Origin: Prevotella sp.
GTDB lineage: Bacteria > Bacteroidota > Bacteroidia > Bacteroidales > Bacteroidaceae
Length of the DNA: 64,000 bases
Assembly: GCA_024695815.1 (NCBI GenBank)
Contig: JAILHK010000005.1
Span: forward strand, 85,214-149,213
Direction of reading: 5' to 3'
The notes under the pieces were generated by a model. That model was not told where the DNA came from. It saw only the letters and a program-made list of their open reading frames with translations, and ran no database searches. Below are positions 21,568-31,260 of the stretch, piece after piece. Within the stretch, counting starts at the first letter, position 1, and every line of letters starts with the position of its first letter. Made by a program: the position numbers and the translations under genes.

Positions 21568-21596
21568 GGTAATATAAAATATACTAAGTATCTTTG
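21565..21596 (+). promoter_or_regulatory. Promoter of the kinase/AAA/FHA/PP2C operon
   Basis: TTTG (21565-21568), 20 bp, TATCTTTG (21589-21596), 28 bp before the first start codon. The -33 element overlaps the T-tract of the preceding terminator. Confidence 0.82.
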
Positions 21597-21624
21597 CAGA
21601 AGATTTTAGCTAAGATACAAAACC

Positions 21625-22542
21625 ATGATTACAAACGATCAGACGCAAGGTGGTGAAAGACCCATGCGTGAACAATCTATGAGTAGGGAAATGTCTGGTG
21701 GTATGCAAATGCAGATGCAACAGAATACCATTCAGGGAGTTCCTTGTCCAAAATGTGGAACCATAAACGAACCAGATGCCATGTATTGTGCTTCATGTGG
21801 AGCACTGATGCGTATGGACATTTGCCCAAATTGTGGTGCACAGATTGACCCTGAAGCAGACTATTGTGAGGCGTGTCATCATTATATTCGCACAGATGTT
21901 TGTTCCTTCTGTGGTGCACATCTTTCAGAGTATGAAGGCTATTGTCCTGAGTGTGGTTCGCCAAGAGGTGGTATCGTATGTCCTACTTGTCATACGATGA
22001 ACGACTTTGCTTTTTGTAAGCAGTGCGGAATGCCACTCACTGAAGAGGCTCGTCAACTTGTTGCCCAATTAAAAGCTATACCAGAGTATAAAGAGTTAAT
22101 GTCGTTGGCTCGTGAGTATAGCGAACTGGAAATGAAGCTGCCATATAACACAGAGCGTGATGCTTTGCGCGATAAAGAGTGTCAAGAACTGCGTGATAGA
22201 ATACTCCGCTTGCTGGCACAAGACGATGGTATTCAAAACCCTGTTATACCAGAGCCAAAGAATCAGCGCATGAGTAAAGAAGAGTTGACAGCTATGAAAC
22301 GTCGTAAGTTGGAACAAATTGCAGAGATGCTGGATCAAATGGCAATCCCTCCACAACAATCACCTGCAAAGGTTCGTAACTTTGCTATGGCACAGAAACC
22401 TTCGGGTGTGCGTTTGGCTTGGCGATGTAATTATAAAAATGCGATGCACTCAAGCCCATGTGGATGCGCAAAGCCCCAGATGGGTGGTAAGTGGATCGTG
22501 TTGGGACATAATTCTAAGCAGGAAATCAAAGACGACAAATGA
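21625..22542 (+). CDS. Four-zinc-ribbon protein, first gene of the signalling operon
   Basis: A 305-residue cytoplasmic protein. After a Met/Gln-rich N-terminus there are eight CxxC knuckles in a row (CPKC, CASC, CPNC, CEAC, CSFC, CPEC, CPTC, CKQC; about residues 42-137), enough for four double-knuckle zinc ribbons. A helical stretch (about 145-240, rich in Glu, Arg and Met) follows. The C-terminus has a small Cys cluster, SSPCGCAKPQMGG. No enzyme motif is present, so it is probably an adaptor or substrate. It overlaps the kinase gene by 4 bp. Single zinc ribbons recur at the ends of two later operon members, suggesting a shared docking module. Confidence 0.78.
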   Translation: MITNDQTQGGERPMREQSMSREMSGGMQMQMQQNTIQGVPCPKCGTINEPDAMYCASCGALMRMDICPNCGAQIDPEADYCEACHHYIRTDVCSFCGAHLSEYEGYCPECGSPRGGIVCPTCHTMNDFAFCKQCGMPLTEEARQLVAQLKAIPEYKELMSLAREYSELEMKLPYNTERDALRDKECQELRDRILRLLAQDDGIQNPVIPEPKNQRMSKEELTAMKRRKLEQIAEMLDQMAIPPQQSPAKVRNFAMAQKPSGVRLAWRCNYKNAMHSSPCGCAKPQMGGKWIVLGHNSKQEIKDDK

Positions 22543-25500
22543 TGACAGACAATCAGTGGGATAAGACAACCCGAATGATCGATAATACTGCTAGTACGAG
22601 CGATGATGCCGATTATGCAGCGGATAGAACATTAAAAGCTCCGTCATCCATGATGGCGGCTGCTCAGAGTAACGACGAGCCAGACTACGAAAGTACTCGA
22701 CGTTCAGACATGTCTTTTGCTCCTCAGGAATCTGAAGAGTCGCTTGATGGACATGTGTTCATGCTGAAAGGTGAGGGCTACCGCGAGGTGAAGTGTTTGA
22801 GCGATAACTCAGGTGAGGCTCAGGTGTTTCTGGTCGAGAAGGATGGCAAAGAATTTGTTCTGAAGGTATATTATCCCAACTTTGATGTTGATAAAAAATT
22901 GCTGCAGACCATTCGCTCATTTCACTTTGAAATGATTGTTCGGTTATTTGACTATGGCAAGACCTATGTTGAAGGTAAGAATAGAAATTATGAGTTGATG
23001 GAGTATCTGCGCGGAGGTACACTGAAAGATCTTCGTGTTGAGGGCAATTTCAACCGATTTCGCCGTCTCGTTTTGCAGGCAGCAGGAGCATTGGCCTACT
23101 GCCATAAGAATAATATCTTACACAAAGATATAAAGCCAACCAATTTCTTCTTCCGCGATGAGTCTCAGCAGGAACTTGTGTTGGGTGACTTTGGTATCTC
23201 TTCGTTGCAGACCAATGGCAGCAATACGTTCCGTACGACCCAAGCTCGAACGCCTATTTATGCCGCTCCTGAGATGTATACTGACGTAATAGACGGTGAA
23301 GTGGAGATTACGCCTGCAGCTGACTTCTATTCGTTGGGTATGACTCTCTTTGCCACATGGCTCGGTGAGAATCCCATGAGTTCCAATGAGCGCCTGATGA
23401 TGCGACAAAAGAATGAGGGACGTTTGCCTCGTATGGACGAACTACCTGATCAGGTCAAGAAGTTGATACAGGGTCTGACCTCTGTAAACAAGATGACGCG
23501 TTGGGGGTACGACGAAGTGGAACGTTGGTTCTTAGGCGAAGATGTTGCAGTGGACATTTCTTCTCCGTTCTTGCGCTATAAGAGTTTTATAGTTGATCCT
23601 GATCGTAACTTAGTAGCAGAGAATGTGCATGAGTTGGTGCCTATGTTGCTCGAGAATGAACAGTTAGGTAAAAACTATCTTTATAATGGTCGTATTGTTC
23701 AGTGGCTAGAGGCATGTGGAAACACTAAACTTTCGGCAGTGGTTAATGAGATAGTGACTCAGCGTTATCCCACTGATCAGCGTGCAGGTCTTTATGCTTC
23801 CGCCTTTACTATGGACTCTTCGCAGCCTTACCGTGATATCAAGGGCGTTGCATGTGAGGATGTACATAGCATGGCTTTGTCGCTGTTATCTCATCGCGAG
23901 GAATATTCTTTGATTTTGAAGAATGCAAATGATCCTGTATTTATATGGTTGGAGTCACGTACGAAAAGTAACGTGGATCGTTTGCGTTCTTATTTTAATG
24001 AGGATTGTGAGCCTCGCATTTCTTTGATGCGACTTGTGCTGGAGATAGATCCAGATATTCCGTTCCTGACTCATCGGTCAACACTGAATATTCAAGATAT
24101 TGTGCAGTACTTTGGTAGTGTTGAACCTACTGAGGATGAATGGCACTCGCTTTGTGATGGTAGATTGCTGTCATGGCTTTATGTACATGAGGACATGGTA
24201 AAGTGTGATAATGTCATGAAGTTGACTGCGGGAAGGGAATTCTCTATGGACTTGGCTTATAAAGTGCTATATAGTGCAGACCGTACTGCAGCTTACGACT
24301 TGCGCGAGGCTCAGACCCCACAGGCCGTAGGTGATATTCTTGCCAATCAACTAAAGCAATTAGAACATGTGTCTTCGGATGAATTGGACATTCAGATGTC
24401 TGCTTTTTCAAATACTGAAGATGGGCGATTCTATTTCTTCGCGGAGATTCATGGATGGTTTGACCTTCTTAATGAGGCTAAACGCTGTTTTGATATGAAC
24501 TCGGAAGAAAACCGTGAACGTTTAGGTGCTTATGACCTTCGTACTGCATTGTATCGATTCTGTCGTTCGTTGGGTGTTGTTCCAACTTATTTGTTACCAA
24601 ATGGTACATTGTTGACCGATGGAAAACAGTTGGATGCGAACCAAGTTCCTCAGATGCGCACAGAGATAAGAAATGGTGCATTATCGCAGTGGTTATCTGT
24701 GTTCTTCCACGAAGATCCTACGCGTGATTTCCAGGAGGAATATAGTTATGAGCGTGAGTTGGAGGCGTGGCTGATGGCCATAGGAAGTATTGATCCACAG
24801 CAGTTCCATTATCGACGTTTTGCTAAGGCTCGTGAGGATACTAAGGCTCGCATTGCAGAGGTACGTCGTGAATGGAATGGAGCACAATCGCGCGAAAAGA
24901 CATTTATGGCTATATATTATGTCGTATGTTTTATTTGGGTTCTCATGGTGTTGTTTGTTGGTTTCTCAAATAAAGACTATGTGATGGCTCATCCTTATGT
25001 GACGATCGGCTTGCCCGTTGGTGGCATGACTGCTATTATCGTAGCTACGCGTTCCTATTTTAATGGCTATGGTTCAACGATAGCTGCCTTGTGGGGCATT
25101 GTGGGTGCATTGACTGTCCTAATACCTATTTATACGTTAAGATTTGTATATACTTCATTCCCTCAGTTTTTTACTGTTGCAGTTTTGTTGCTAACAGTAG
25201 GATATATGGTGGTGTGTCATTATACAGATTTCCGTAAAACACAACAGACCGATGCGAAATTTGTGAATGATGTTCTGAAACATGAAGATTTAAAGTCGGT
25301 GCTGATAGACCCACTTTACTATACCTTCAAAACTCGCTCTCATCGTTATAAAGGATCTAAGTTCGGCTTGCTGGATAATGTAGCTGATCAGGTGCACTCG
25401 CTTTCTGGTGAGACTGTGTTGCATTATATCCAATGGGCCATTATGATACTTTTGCTAGTTGGAGAGTTTGTTTTGTATAGTCCCTCGCTGATGAATATGA

Positions 25501-25652
25501 AGAATCCGAACCTTGGTAAAGGTTATATTAGTAATTTCGAAAATGTTGTTGGTTCGGGCGACTTTAAAACGATGTCGGTATCTGAGGAAGATCAACAAGA
25601 AGGAAAGGTTACAGAGATTAATGAAATATCAGAAAGTGAAGGAAACGAATAA
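22539..25652 (+). CDS. Polytopic membrane Ser/Thr protein kinase
   Basis: A 1037-residue protein. After a disordered N-terminus (about 1-75) comes a eukaryotic-like kinase domain (about 80-335): lysine in FVLKVYY (about 108), catalytic loop HKDIKPTNFFF (about 194-204), DFGIS (about 217) and YAAPEMY (about 245). The HRD Arg is Lys, a change seen in non-RD kinases. A long helical middle region (about 340-780) has no recognisable family. Five hydrophobic helices follow at about 787-807, 815-836, 843-865, 872-892 and 960-982, then an acidic tail. The kinase is therefore anchored from its C-terminal side. It overlaps the zinc-ribbon gene (ATGA) and lies 2 bp before the AAA gene. Confidence 0.9.
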   Translation: MMTDNQWDKTTRMIDNTASTSDDADYAADRTLKAPSSMMAAAQSNDEPDYESTRRSDMSFAPQESEESLDGHVFMLKGEGYREVKCLSDNSGEAQVFLVEKDGKEFVLKVYYPNFDVDKKLLQTIRSFHFEMIVRLFDYGKTYVEGKNRNYELMEYLRGGTLKDLRVEGNFNRFRRLVLQAAGALAYCHKNNILHKDIKPTNFFFRDESQQELVLGDFGISSLQTNGSNTFRTTQARTPIYAAPEMYTDVIDGEVEITPAADFYSLGMTLFATWLGENPMSSNERLMMRQKNEGRLPRMDELPDQVKKLIQGLTSVNKMTRWGYDEVERWFLGEDVAVDISSPFLRYKSFIVDPDRNLVAENVHELVPMLLENEQLGKNYLYNGRIVQWLEACGNTKLSAVVNEIVTQRYPTDQRAGLYASAFTMDSSQPYRDIKGVACEDVHSMALSLLSHREEYSLILKNANDPVFIWLESRTKSNVDRLRSYFNEDCEPRISLMRLVLEIDPDIPFLTHRSTLNIQDIVQYFGSVEPTEDEWHSLCDGRLLSWLYVHEDMVKCDNVMKLTAGREFSMDLAYKVLYSADRTAAYDLREAQTPQAVGDILANQLKQLEHVSSDELDIQMSAFSNTEDGRFYFFAEIHGWFDLLNEAKRCFDMNSEENRERLGAYDLRTALYRFCRSLGVVPTYLLPNGTLLTDGKQLDANQVPQMRTEIRNGALSQWLSVFFHEDPTRDFQEEYSYERELEAWLMAIGSIDPQQFHYRRFAKAREDTKARIAEVRREWNGAQSREKTFMAIYYVVCFIWVLMVLFVGFSNKDYVMAHPYVTIGLPVGGMTAIIVATRSYFNGYGSTIAALWGIVGALTVLIPIYTLRFVYTSFPQFFTVAVLLLTVGYMVVCHYTDFRKTQQTDAKFVNDVLKHEDLKSVLIDPLYYTFKTRSHRYKGSKFGLLDNVADQVHSLSGETVLHYIQWAIMILLLVGEFVLYSPSLMNMKNPNLGKGYISNFENVVGSGDFKTMSVSEEDQQEGKVTEINEISESEGNE

Positions 25653-25654
25653 AT

Positions 25655-28600
25655 ATGAAGTGCGAACATTGTCAAACTGAAAATAGAAGTAGCGCCAAAT
25701 TTTGTAAGCGATGCGGACAACCACTAGTGGTGCAGAATGCGCTCGATAAGCTGGTAGGCCTTGACGAAGTTAAGGCTCAGCTGAAGACGATTGTTGACAC
25801 TTACTCTTTCTTGCGAACGCGTAAGGATATCGCAAGTGTGCGTCTTTCGGTTAATGCAATCATCATTGGTGAAACAGGTACTGGAAAGACTATGCTTGCT
25901 AGTACTATTTGTGACTATTTCTGTCAGCATAAGATTATACAGTCGCCCAAGCTGACGATGGTAGATGCTGTCGATTTCCAACGTTTTGTGGATCATTGGG
26001 ACGAGAATATACAGAAAGCACAGGGAGGTATTTTGTTTTTCGACAACGTGCAGAAGTTGCTGCCAGATAAGTATTCTAACCAGGTAAACCCACTTGACAA
26101 GCTCTTTGTAGAGATGGATCATTGGAATGATGATCCCATTGTGATAATGGCTGGTCTTCCTAAAGGTTTAGATGACTTTTTGGAAAGTAACCCTGCAGTG
26201 AAGAACCGCTTCAAATATACGTTCCGACTTCCAACACCTGGCTATCAAGAGTTGTGTGATATTGCACGTCAGGAGTTGCGCGTGAAGTATGGTATCGGTG
26301 TATTCTCTGTTGAAGCAGAAAAACATCTCACTCGTTTCTTTAAGTATCAGATTAAGATTAAAGATGATACTTTCGGTAATGCCCATGTAGCCATGAAAAC
26401 GGCTGAAGACATCTTTACCTCGTTTATCAGTCGTGGCGCACAGGCGGCTTGCGTCGAACGTGATGATATCAAAGGCTACGTGCCCGAGGAGCGTTCATTG
26501 GAGGATATTCTGCACGATTTAGATTCGTTCATTGGTATGGACGAGGTGAAACAAACCGTCAAAGAGATTGCTTATTCTGTACAAAATAATATGCAACGCG
26601 TAGAGCGTGGCTTAGGATTGCAAGACAAGATGTCTATGCATATTGTACTGACGGGTAATCCTGGTACAGGTAAGACAACCATAGCTCGTAAATTGGGTGA
26701 GATACTCGCATCTATTGGTTATCTTGACTCTGGACATGTGGTCGAGGTAGATCGTTCAAAGATGGTATCGCAGTATCAGGGCGAAACACCTAAAGTTGTT
26801 AATCAACTTTGCGATAAAGCGATGGGTGGAATTTTGTTTGTGGACGAGGCTTATACGCTGGCACCAATGAGTCAGTCTGGCGAGCGTGATAATCAAGGTG
26901 CACAAGCTTTGGAGACGTTGATGAAACGCATGGAGGATGACCGCGGTAAGTTTGTGGTCATCGCTGCAGGCTATCGTACAGAGATGGATAATCTATTTCG
27001 TGTTAATCCAGGTATGCGTAGTCGTTTCACATACTTCCTCAATATTGAGGACTATACTCCCGAGGAACTGTTCAGTATATTATCTGTATTTGCAAAGGAT
27101 AAGCAATATATATTCAATCAAGAGGCTGAAGAACTAACACGCAAGGTCATTAGTGACATGTATCAACAACGTGACAAGGACTTTGCTAATGGCCGTTCGA
27201 TGCGCTCACTCTTCGATCAGATTTGTAAACGTCAGGCGAAGCGTCTGCAGACAGGTGATATTATCACGATGTCAAACGAAGAATTGATTACTATCTGTAA
27301 AGAGGATATCCCATACGAGGCACCAAAGGAGGTTGACTATACCGAATGCCTTAAGAAATTTGAAGGTATGGTGGGTCTTGACGCAGTTAAGGCAGAAATT
27401 ACGAACTTGGCATCCTATCTGAACCTGCAGGTGAAACGTGGCGAAGGCAATACTTTCCAAGGTAAGCACTATGTATTTACGGGTAATCCCGGTACGGGTA
27501 AGACTACAGTCGCTCGTATCATGGCTGACGTGTTCCGTTCACTGGGTATTTTGACACGTGGACAGTTGGTTGAGGCTGACCGTTCAAAACTGGTGGCAGG
27601 CTATAGTGGTCAAACGGCGATTAAGACCAATCAGCTGATAGACTCGGCTATTGGTGGAGTACTGTTTATTGATGAGGCTTATACGTTAAAATCATCTGAC
27701 GGTGACACATTTGGTTCTGAGGCGATTGATACATTGTTGAAGCGCTTGGAGGACGATCGTGGCAAATTTATTTGTATTGTTGCTGGATATACAGATCAGA
27801 TGCACGACTTCATTGATTCGAATCCAGGACTGAAAAGCCGATTCACACAGACCATCCACTTCGATGATTATAAGCCTGAGGAATTGACACAGATATTCGG
27901 ATATTTAGCTGCTGAGAAACAGTTTACGATTGACGAGGAAACACGAGGTGCTATACAACGAATGTTTGAACAGCTTTACTTGCGTCGCGACAAAAACTTT
28001 GGTAATGCTCGCGAGGCACGCCGTGTGTTCAACGAGGCTGTTGAGAAACAGAGTCAACGTCTAGTGCAGCAGATGAATACACCAGGCTTCCAAGAGGAAG
28101 ATATGTTTAAGTTAACCATAGCTGATTTACCAATGACCCAGAGTCAGGCAGCACGTCCGCTCGACGAGGTTCTTAACGAACTTGATTTGTTTATTGGTAT
28201 GCGTTCTGTTAAGGACAATATTCGCCGTTTAGCCGTACAGAGCATGTTCATGAAGCAGCGTGCGGCTATGGGGGCTGGCAAGGTTCAGCAGATGGCCATG
28301 AACTTTGTGCTGACAGGCAATCCTGGTACAGGTAAGACTTCAATTGCTCGAAAGATGGGTGAGATCCTCCAGGCTATGGATATTCTAAGCACTTCCCATG
28401 TAGTTGAGGCTAGTCGTGCAACACTGGTTGGTAAGTATATGGGTGAGACACCTAAGATTGTAAATGCTATGTGCGACAAGGCTATGGGTGGTATCTTGTT
28501 CATTGACGAGGCTTACACATTAAGCGACCAAAACGATCAATATGGTAAGGAAGCCGTTGAGACTTTGATGAAGCGCATGGAAGATGATCGTGGTAAATTT

Positions 28601-28969
28601 GTGGTAATTGCTGCAGGTTATAAAAACAAAATGGATGAGTTCTTGATGTTGAACGCAGGTTTGGCAAGTCGTTTCACTCATCGTTTGCACATTGATGACT
28701 ATACAAACGATGAACTGCTGGAAATTTTCAAGAAAATGGCTGAGAAGGATCAATACATCCTATCTCCTGCAGCTGAGTTCAAAGCACTGGACATTATCAG
28801 TCGTATGGTGATGTCGAAAGACGAAACTTTTGGCAATGCACGCGAGATGCGCAATTTGCTCGACGAAACCATCCAGCAGCTATCTATGCGTGTTTCACAA
28901 ATGCCGCCAGAACAGATAACAAAGGAAACATATCAGTTAATTTTACCTGAAGATATTAAAGAAAGATGA
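25655..28969 (+). CDS. AAA+ ATPase with four CbbX/SpoVK-type modules and an N-terminal zinc ribbon
   Basis: A 1104-residue protein. A zinc ribbon (CEHCQ and CKRCG, residues 3-21) precedes four AAA+ modules, each opening with a (V/I)G(L/M)(D/R) helix. Walker A motifs lie at about 71 (GETGTGKT), 333, 609 and 887 (each GNPGTGKT). Walker B motifs of modules 2-4 are GG(I/V)LF(V/I)DEAYTL, while module 1 has GGILFFDNVQKL, with Asn for the catalytic Glu, so it probably binds but does not hydrolyse ATP. Modules 2-4 carry sensor/arginine-finger SRF motifs. Most relatives, such as the Rubisco activase CbbX and SpoVK, have one or two modules. It is probably a protein remodeller whose target is unknown. 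It overlaps the FHA gene by 4 bp. Confidence 0.9.
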   Translation: MKCEHCQTENRSSAKFCKRCGQPLVVQNALDKLVGLDEVKAQLKTIVDTYSFLRTRKDIASVRLSVNAIIIGETGTGKTMLASTICDYFCQHKIIQSPKLTMVDAVDFQRFVDHWDENIQKAQGGILFFDNVQKLLPDKYSNQVNPLDKLFVEMDHWNDDPIVIMAGLPKGLDDFLESNPAVKNRFKYTFRLPTPGYQELCDIARQELRVKYGIGVFSVEAEKHLTRFFKYQIKIKDDTFGNAHVAMKTAEDIFTSFISRGAQAACVERDDIKGYVPEERSLEDILHDLDSFIGMDEVKQTVKEIAYSVQNNMQRVERGLGLQDKMSMHIVLTGNPGTGKTTIARKLGEILASIGYLDSGHVVEVDRSKMVSQYQGETPKVVNQLCDKAMGGILFVDEAYTLAPMSQSGERDNQGAQALETLMKRMEDDRGKFVVIAAGYRTEMDNLFRVNPGMRSRFTYFLNIEDYTPEELFSILSVFAKDKQYIFNQEAEELTRKVISDMYQQRDKDFANGRSMRSLFDQICKRQAKRLQTGDIITMSNEELITICKEDIPYEAPKEVDYTECLKKFEGMVGLDAVKAEITNLASYLNLQVKRGEGNTFQGKHYVFTGNPGTGKTTVARIMADVFRSLGILTRGQLVEADRSKLVAGYSGQTAIKTNQLIDSAIGGVLFIDEAYTLKSSDGDTFGSEAIDTLLKRLEDDRGKFICIVAGYTDQMHDFIDSNPGLKSRFTQTIHFDDYKPEELTQIFGYLAAEKQFTIDEETRGAIQRMFEQLYLRRDKNFGNAREARRVFNEAVEKQSQRLVQQMNTPGFQEEDMFKLTIADLPMTQSQAARPLDEVLNELDLFIGMRSVKDNIRRLAVQSMFMKQRAAMGAGKVQQMAMNFVLTGNPGTGKTSIARKMGEILQAMDILSTSHVVEASRATLVGKYMGETPKIVNAMCDKAMGGILFIDEAYTLSDQNDQYGKEAVETLMKRMEDDRGKFVVIAAGYKNKMDEFLMLNAGLASRFTHRLHIDDYTNDELLEIFKKMAEKDQYILSPAAEFKALDIISRMVMSKDETFGNAREMRNLLDETIQQLSMRVSQMPPEQITKETYQLILPEDIKER

Positions 28970-29571
28970 TTATTTGTCCAAATTGCAAGGAAGAAATAGA
29001 TGATGATTCCCACTACTGTGATCAGTGCGGACAGCCTTTGGCTTACTGTGAGCGTTGCGGCAGAGTAGGGATGGGACGTCGTTGTACGGCCTGTGGTGGC
29101 TTGATGATATCAGCCGATGAATATCAACGCCGCATTGCAAACAATGGTCTTTTCACATCGTCCACGTCTATTAGCTATATGTCGATGTCTTTACCATCTA
29201 ACAATGGCGGTGCTGGGGCTCATCCGTATGCTCCACCTGTTGCAGGAATGTCGCCACGTCCAGTGGCAGGTGTTCCTCAGATGGTACTTTTTAATGATTC
29301 GCTAAATATACGTATCATTGCAGAGGATGGAGCTGTAATAGGACGTCGAGAAGGTCCTTATGCTCAACTTCTCAAGCAGCATAAGTATGTGTCAGGCGTT
29401 CATGCCCAGTTGCGTTATAAGCCTGGTATGGGCTGGTGCGTGGCAGATCGTAACTCTTCTAACGGTACGAAATTGAACGATCATCAGCTTCAGCCCGATG
29501 TTGAGATGTCTTTAAAAAATGATGACATCTTGACTTTGGCAAATGTGAGTTTACAAGTAAAGATTTATTAA
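28966..29571 (+). CDS. Zinc-ribbon and FHA domain protein
   Basis: A 201-residue cytoplasmic protein. The N-terminal 45 residues hold two zinc-ribbon pairs (CPNCK, CDQCGQ, CERCGR, CTACGG). A flexible Ser/Gly/Pro-rich linker leads to a C-terminal FHA domain (about 105-201) with the phosphothreonine-reading residues in place: GRREG, the Ser and His of SGVHAQL, and NSSNGTKLN. FHA domains bind pThr peptides, so this is the likely reader of marks made by the kinase two genes upstream. It overlaps the AAA gene (ATGA) and precedes the phosphatase gene by 16 bp. Confidence 0.92.
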   Translation: MIICPNCKEEIDDDSHYCDQCGQPLAYCERCGRVGMGRRCTACGGLMISADEYQRRIANNGLFTSSTSISYMSMSLPSNNGGAGAHPYAPPVAGMSPRPVAGVPQMVLFNDSLNIRIIAEDGAVIGRREGPYAQLLKQHKYVSGVHAQLRYKPGMGWCVADRNSSNGTKLNDHQLQPDVEMSLKNDDILTLANVSLQVKIY

Positions 29572-29587
29572 TTATATATACATAACC

Positions 29588-30328
29588 ATGAGACATTTGT
29601 TTATAACAGCTGCCAGTCATACAGGCTGTGTCAGAAGCAAGAATGAGGATATGGTTCTCGTTGGCGATTGGTGTGCCCGCAATGCCAAAGTTAGAAAAGT
29701 TGTTACACTCGACACGACCGACCGTTTCCTTTGTTCTGTAGCAGACGGAATGGGCGGTTATAGTGGTGGTGATATTGCAAGTAATGAGGTTTTGAAAAAT
29801 CTACAGTTTTTTTATAGCGATATTCCTACCGGACTTAACGATGAGGAGTTGCGTAAACTCTTTGACGATTGGTTGCGAAGTATTTCTATACAAATTAGTT
29901 CTAAGGGCCTTTCTAATAAGGAATGTGCAGATATGGGGACCACGCTTGTGGCTTTTGCTTACTATCAAGGCCGTTTTTATTGGATTAACTGTGGTGATAG
30001 CCGTTTGTATTTGTTGCATGATGGTCATTTAAAACAACTTACAACCGATCATACACTTAACTCGACTCAGCATTCTGGATATGTGACCAACTGTATTGGT
30101 GGCGGCAATAAGCACAGCTATATCGATATGGAAAATTTTACGAATCTTTTTCACAATGGTGATACCTTGCTTCTCTGTAGCGATGGCCTTTCGGAAATGG
30201 TTAACGAAGAGAGCATTACTCAGTTGTTGAATGACGGTTTTGATGCAGATGCTCTATGCATGGCTGCCGAGGATGCTGGTGGAATAGACAATGTCTCAGC
30301 CATTGTCATTAGAACACAAGATTTATAA
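29588..30328 (+). CDS. PP2C-family protein serine/threonine phosphatase
   Basis: A 246-residue soluble PPM/PP2C phosphatase, a single catalytic domain. The metal-binding signatures are present in order: RSKNEDM (about 18-24), VADGMGGYSGGD (about 51-62), GTTLVAFAYYQGRFYWINCGDSR (split by strand turns, about 117-139), LLCSDGLSEMV (about 197-207) and GGIDNVSAIVI (about 232-242). It removes phosphate from Ser/Thr residues in an Mn/Mg-dependent way and should reverse the operon kinase. It is followed after 14 bp by metA, with no terminator between them. Confidence 0.95.
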   Translation: MRHLFITAASHTGCVRSKNEDMVLVGDWCARNAKVRKVVTLDTTDRFLCSVADGMGGYSGGDIASNEVLKNLQFFYSDIPTGLNDEELRKLFDDWLRSISIQISSKGLSNKECADMGTTLVAFAYYQGRFYWINCGDSRLYLLHDGHLKQLTTDHTLNSTQHSGYVTNCIGGGNKHSYIDMENFTNLFHNGDTLLLCSDGLSEMVNEESITQLLNDGFDADALCMAAEDAGGIDNVSAIVIRTQDL

Positions 30329-30342
30329 TAGTAAGTAAACCT

Positions 30343-31260
30343 ATGCCTCTTAAATTACCAGATAGACTTCCTGCCATAGACCTACTTAAGCAGGAAAATA
30401 TTTTCGTGATGGATAACTCGAGGGCACATGCGCAGGACATTCGTCCGTTGCGCATTGTGATATTGAACTTGATGCCCTTGAAGATAACGACAGAAACCGA
30501 TCTGATTCGATTGCTGTCTAATACCCCTTTGCAGATTGAAGTTAGCTTTATGAAACTGCGTAGTCATACGCCTAAGAATACCCCCATAGAACATATGATG
30601 ATGTTCTATCGCGACTTTGAGCTGCTACGCCACGAAAAGTTTGACGGCATGATTATCACTGGTGCACCAGTAGAGGGTATGCCTTTCGAGGAAGTAGGAT
30701 ATTGGGATGAGATAACAGAGATTTTTAATTGGGCTCGCACGCACGTGACGAGTACCTTGTATATTTGTTGGGCAGCTCAAGCTGGCTTGTACCATTACTA
30801 TGGTGTGCCTAAGTATTCTTTGCCTAAAAAGATGTTCGGAATTTTTGAACAGCACATCCTAACACCTCACCTGCCCATCTTCCGTGGTTTTGATGATGTG
30901 TTTATGATGCCTCATAGTCGTCATACTGAAGTTCATTTGTCTGATATTCAAAAACATCAGGAACTGCAGGTGGTAGCTAACTCGGAGGATAGTGGGGTTA
31001 GCATTGTTATGGCACGTGATGGTCGTGAGTTCTTTATCACTGGCCACATGGAATATTCGCCAAACACACTGGATAATGAGTATAGACGTGATTTGGGTGT
31101 GCGTGATGATGTGGATATGCCCCGCAACTATTATCGCCAAGATGACCCCAAGCTGGCTCCTTTAGTTACTTGGCGTGCGCATGCTAATCTTTTTTATAAT
31201 AATTGGATTAACTATTACGTCTACCAAGAGACGCCATACGATATAAATCAGATTAAATAA
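30343..31260 (+). CDS. metA: Homoserine O-acyltransferase, predicted acetyl-CoA-specific
   Basis: Transfers an acyl group to the gamma-hydroxyl of homoserine, the first committed step of methionine synthesis. It has 305 residues with the class-I amidotransferase-like MetA fold. The nucleophile is Cys142 in YICWAAQA and the His/Glu pair is in GHMEYS (about 235-237). Residue 111 is Glu (GAPVEGMPF); in the MetA family Glu here gives acetyl-CoA use, while Gly, as in E. coli, gives succinyl-CoA use. The product is therefore predicted to be O-acetylhomoserine. It sits 14 bp after the PP2C gene, and its stop shares one base with the next start (TAATG). Confidence 0.95.
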   Translation: MPLKLPDRLPAIDLLKQENIFVMDNSRAHAQDIRPLRIVILNLMPLKITTETDLIRLLSNTPLQIEVSFMKLRSHTPKNTPIEHMMMFYRDFELLRHEKFDGMIITGAPVEGMPFEEVGYWDEITEIFNWARTHVTSTLYICWAAQAGLYHYYGVPKYSLPKKMFGIFEQHILTPHLPIFRGFDDVFMMPHSRHTEVHLSDIQKHQELQVVANSEDSGVSIVMARDGREFFITGHMEYSPNTLDNEYRRDLGVRDDVDMPRNYYRQDDPKLAPLVTWRAHANLFYNNWINYYVYQETPYDINQIK

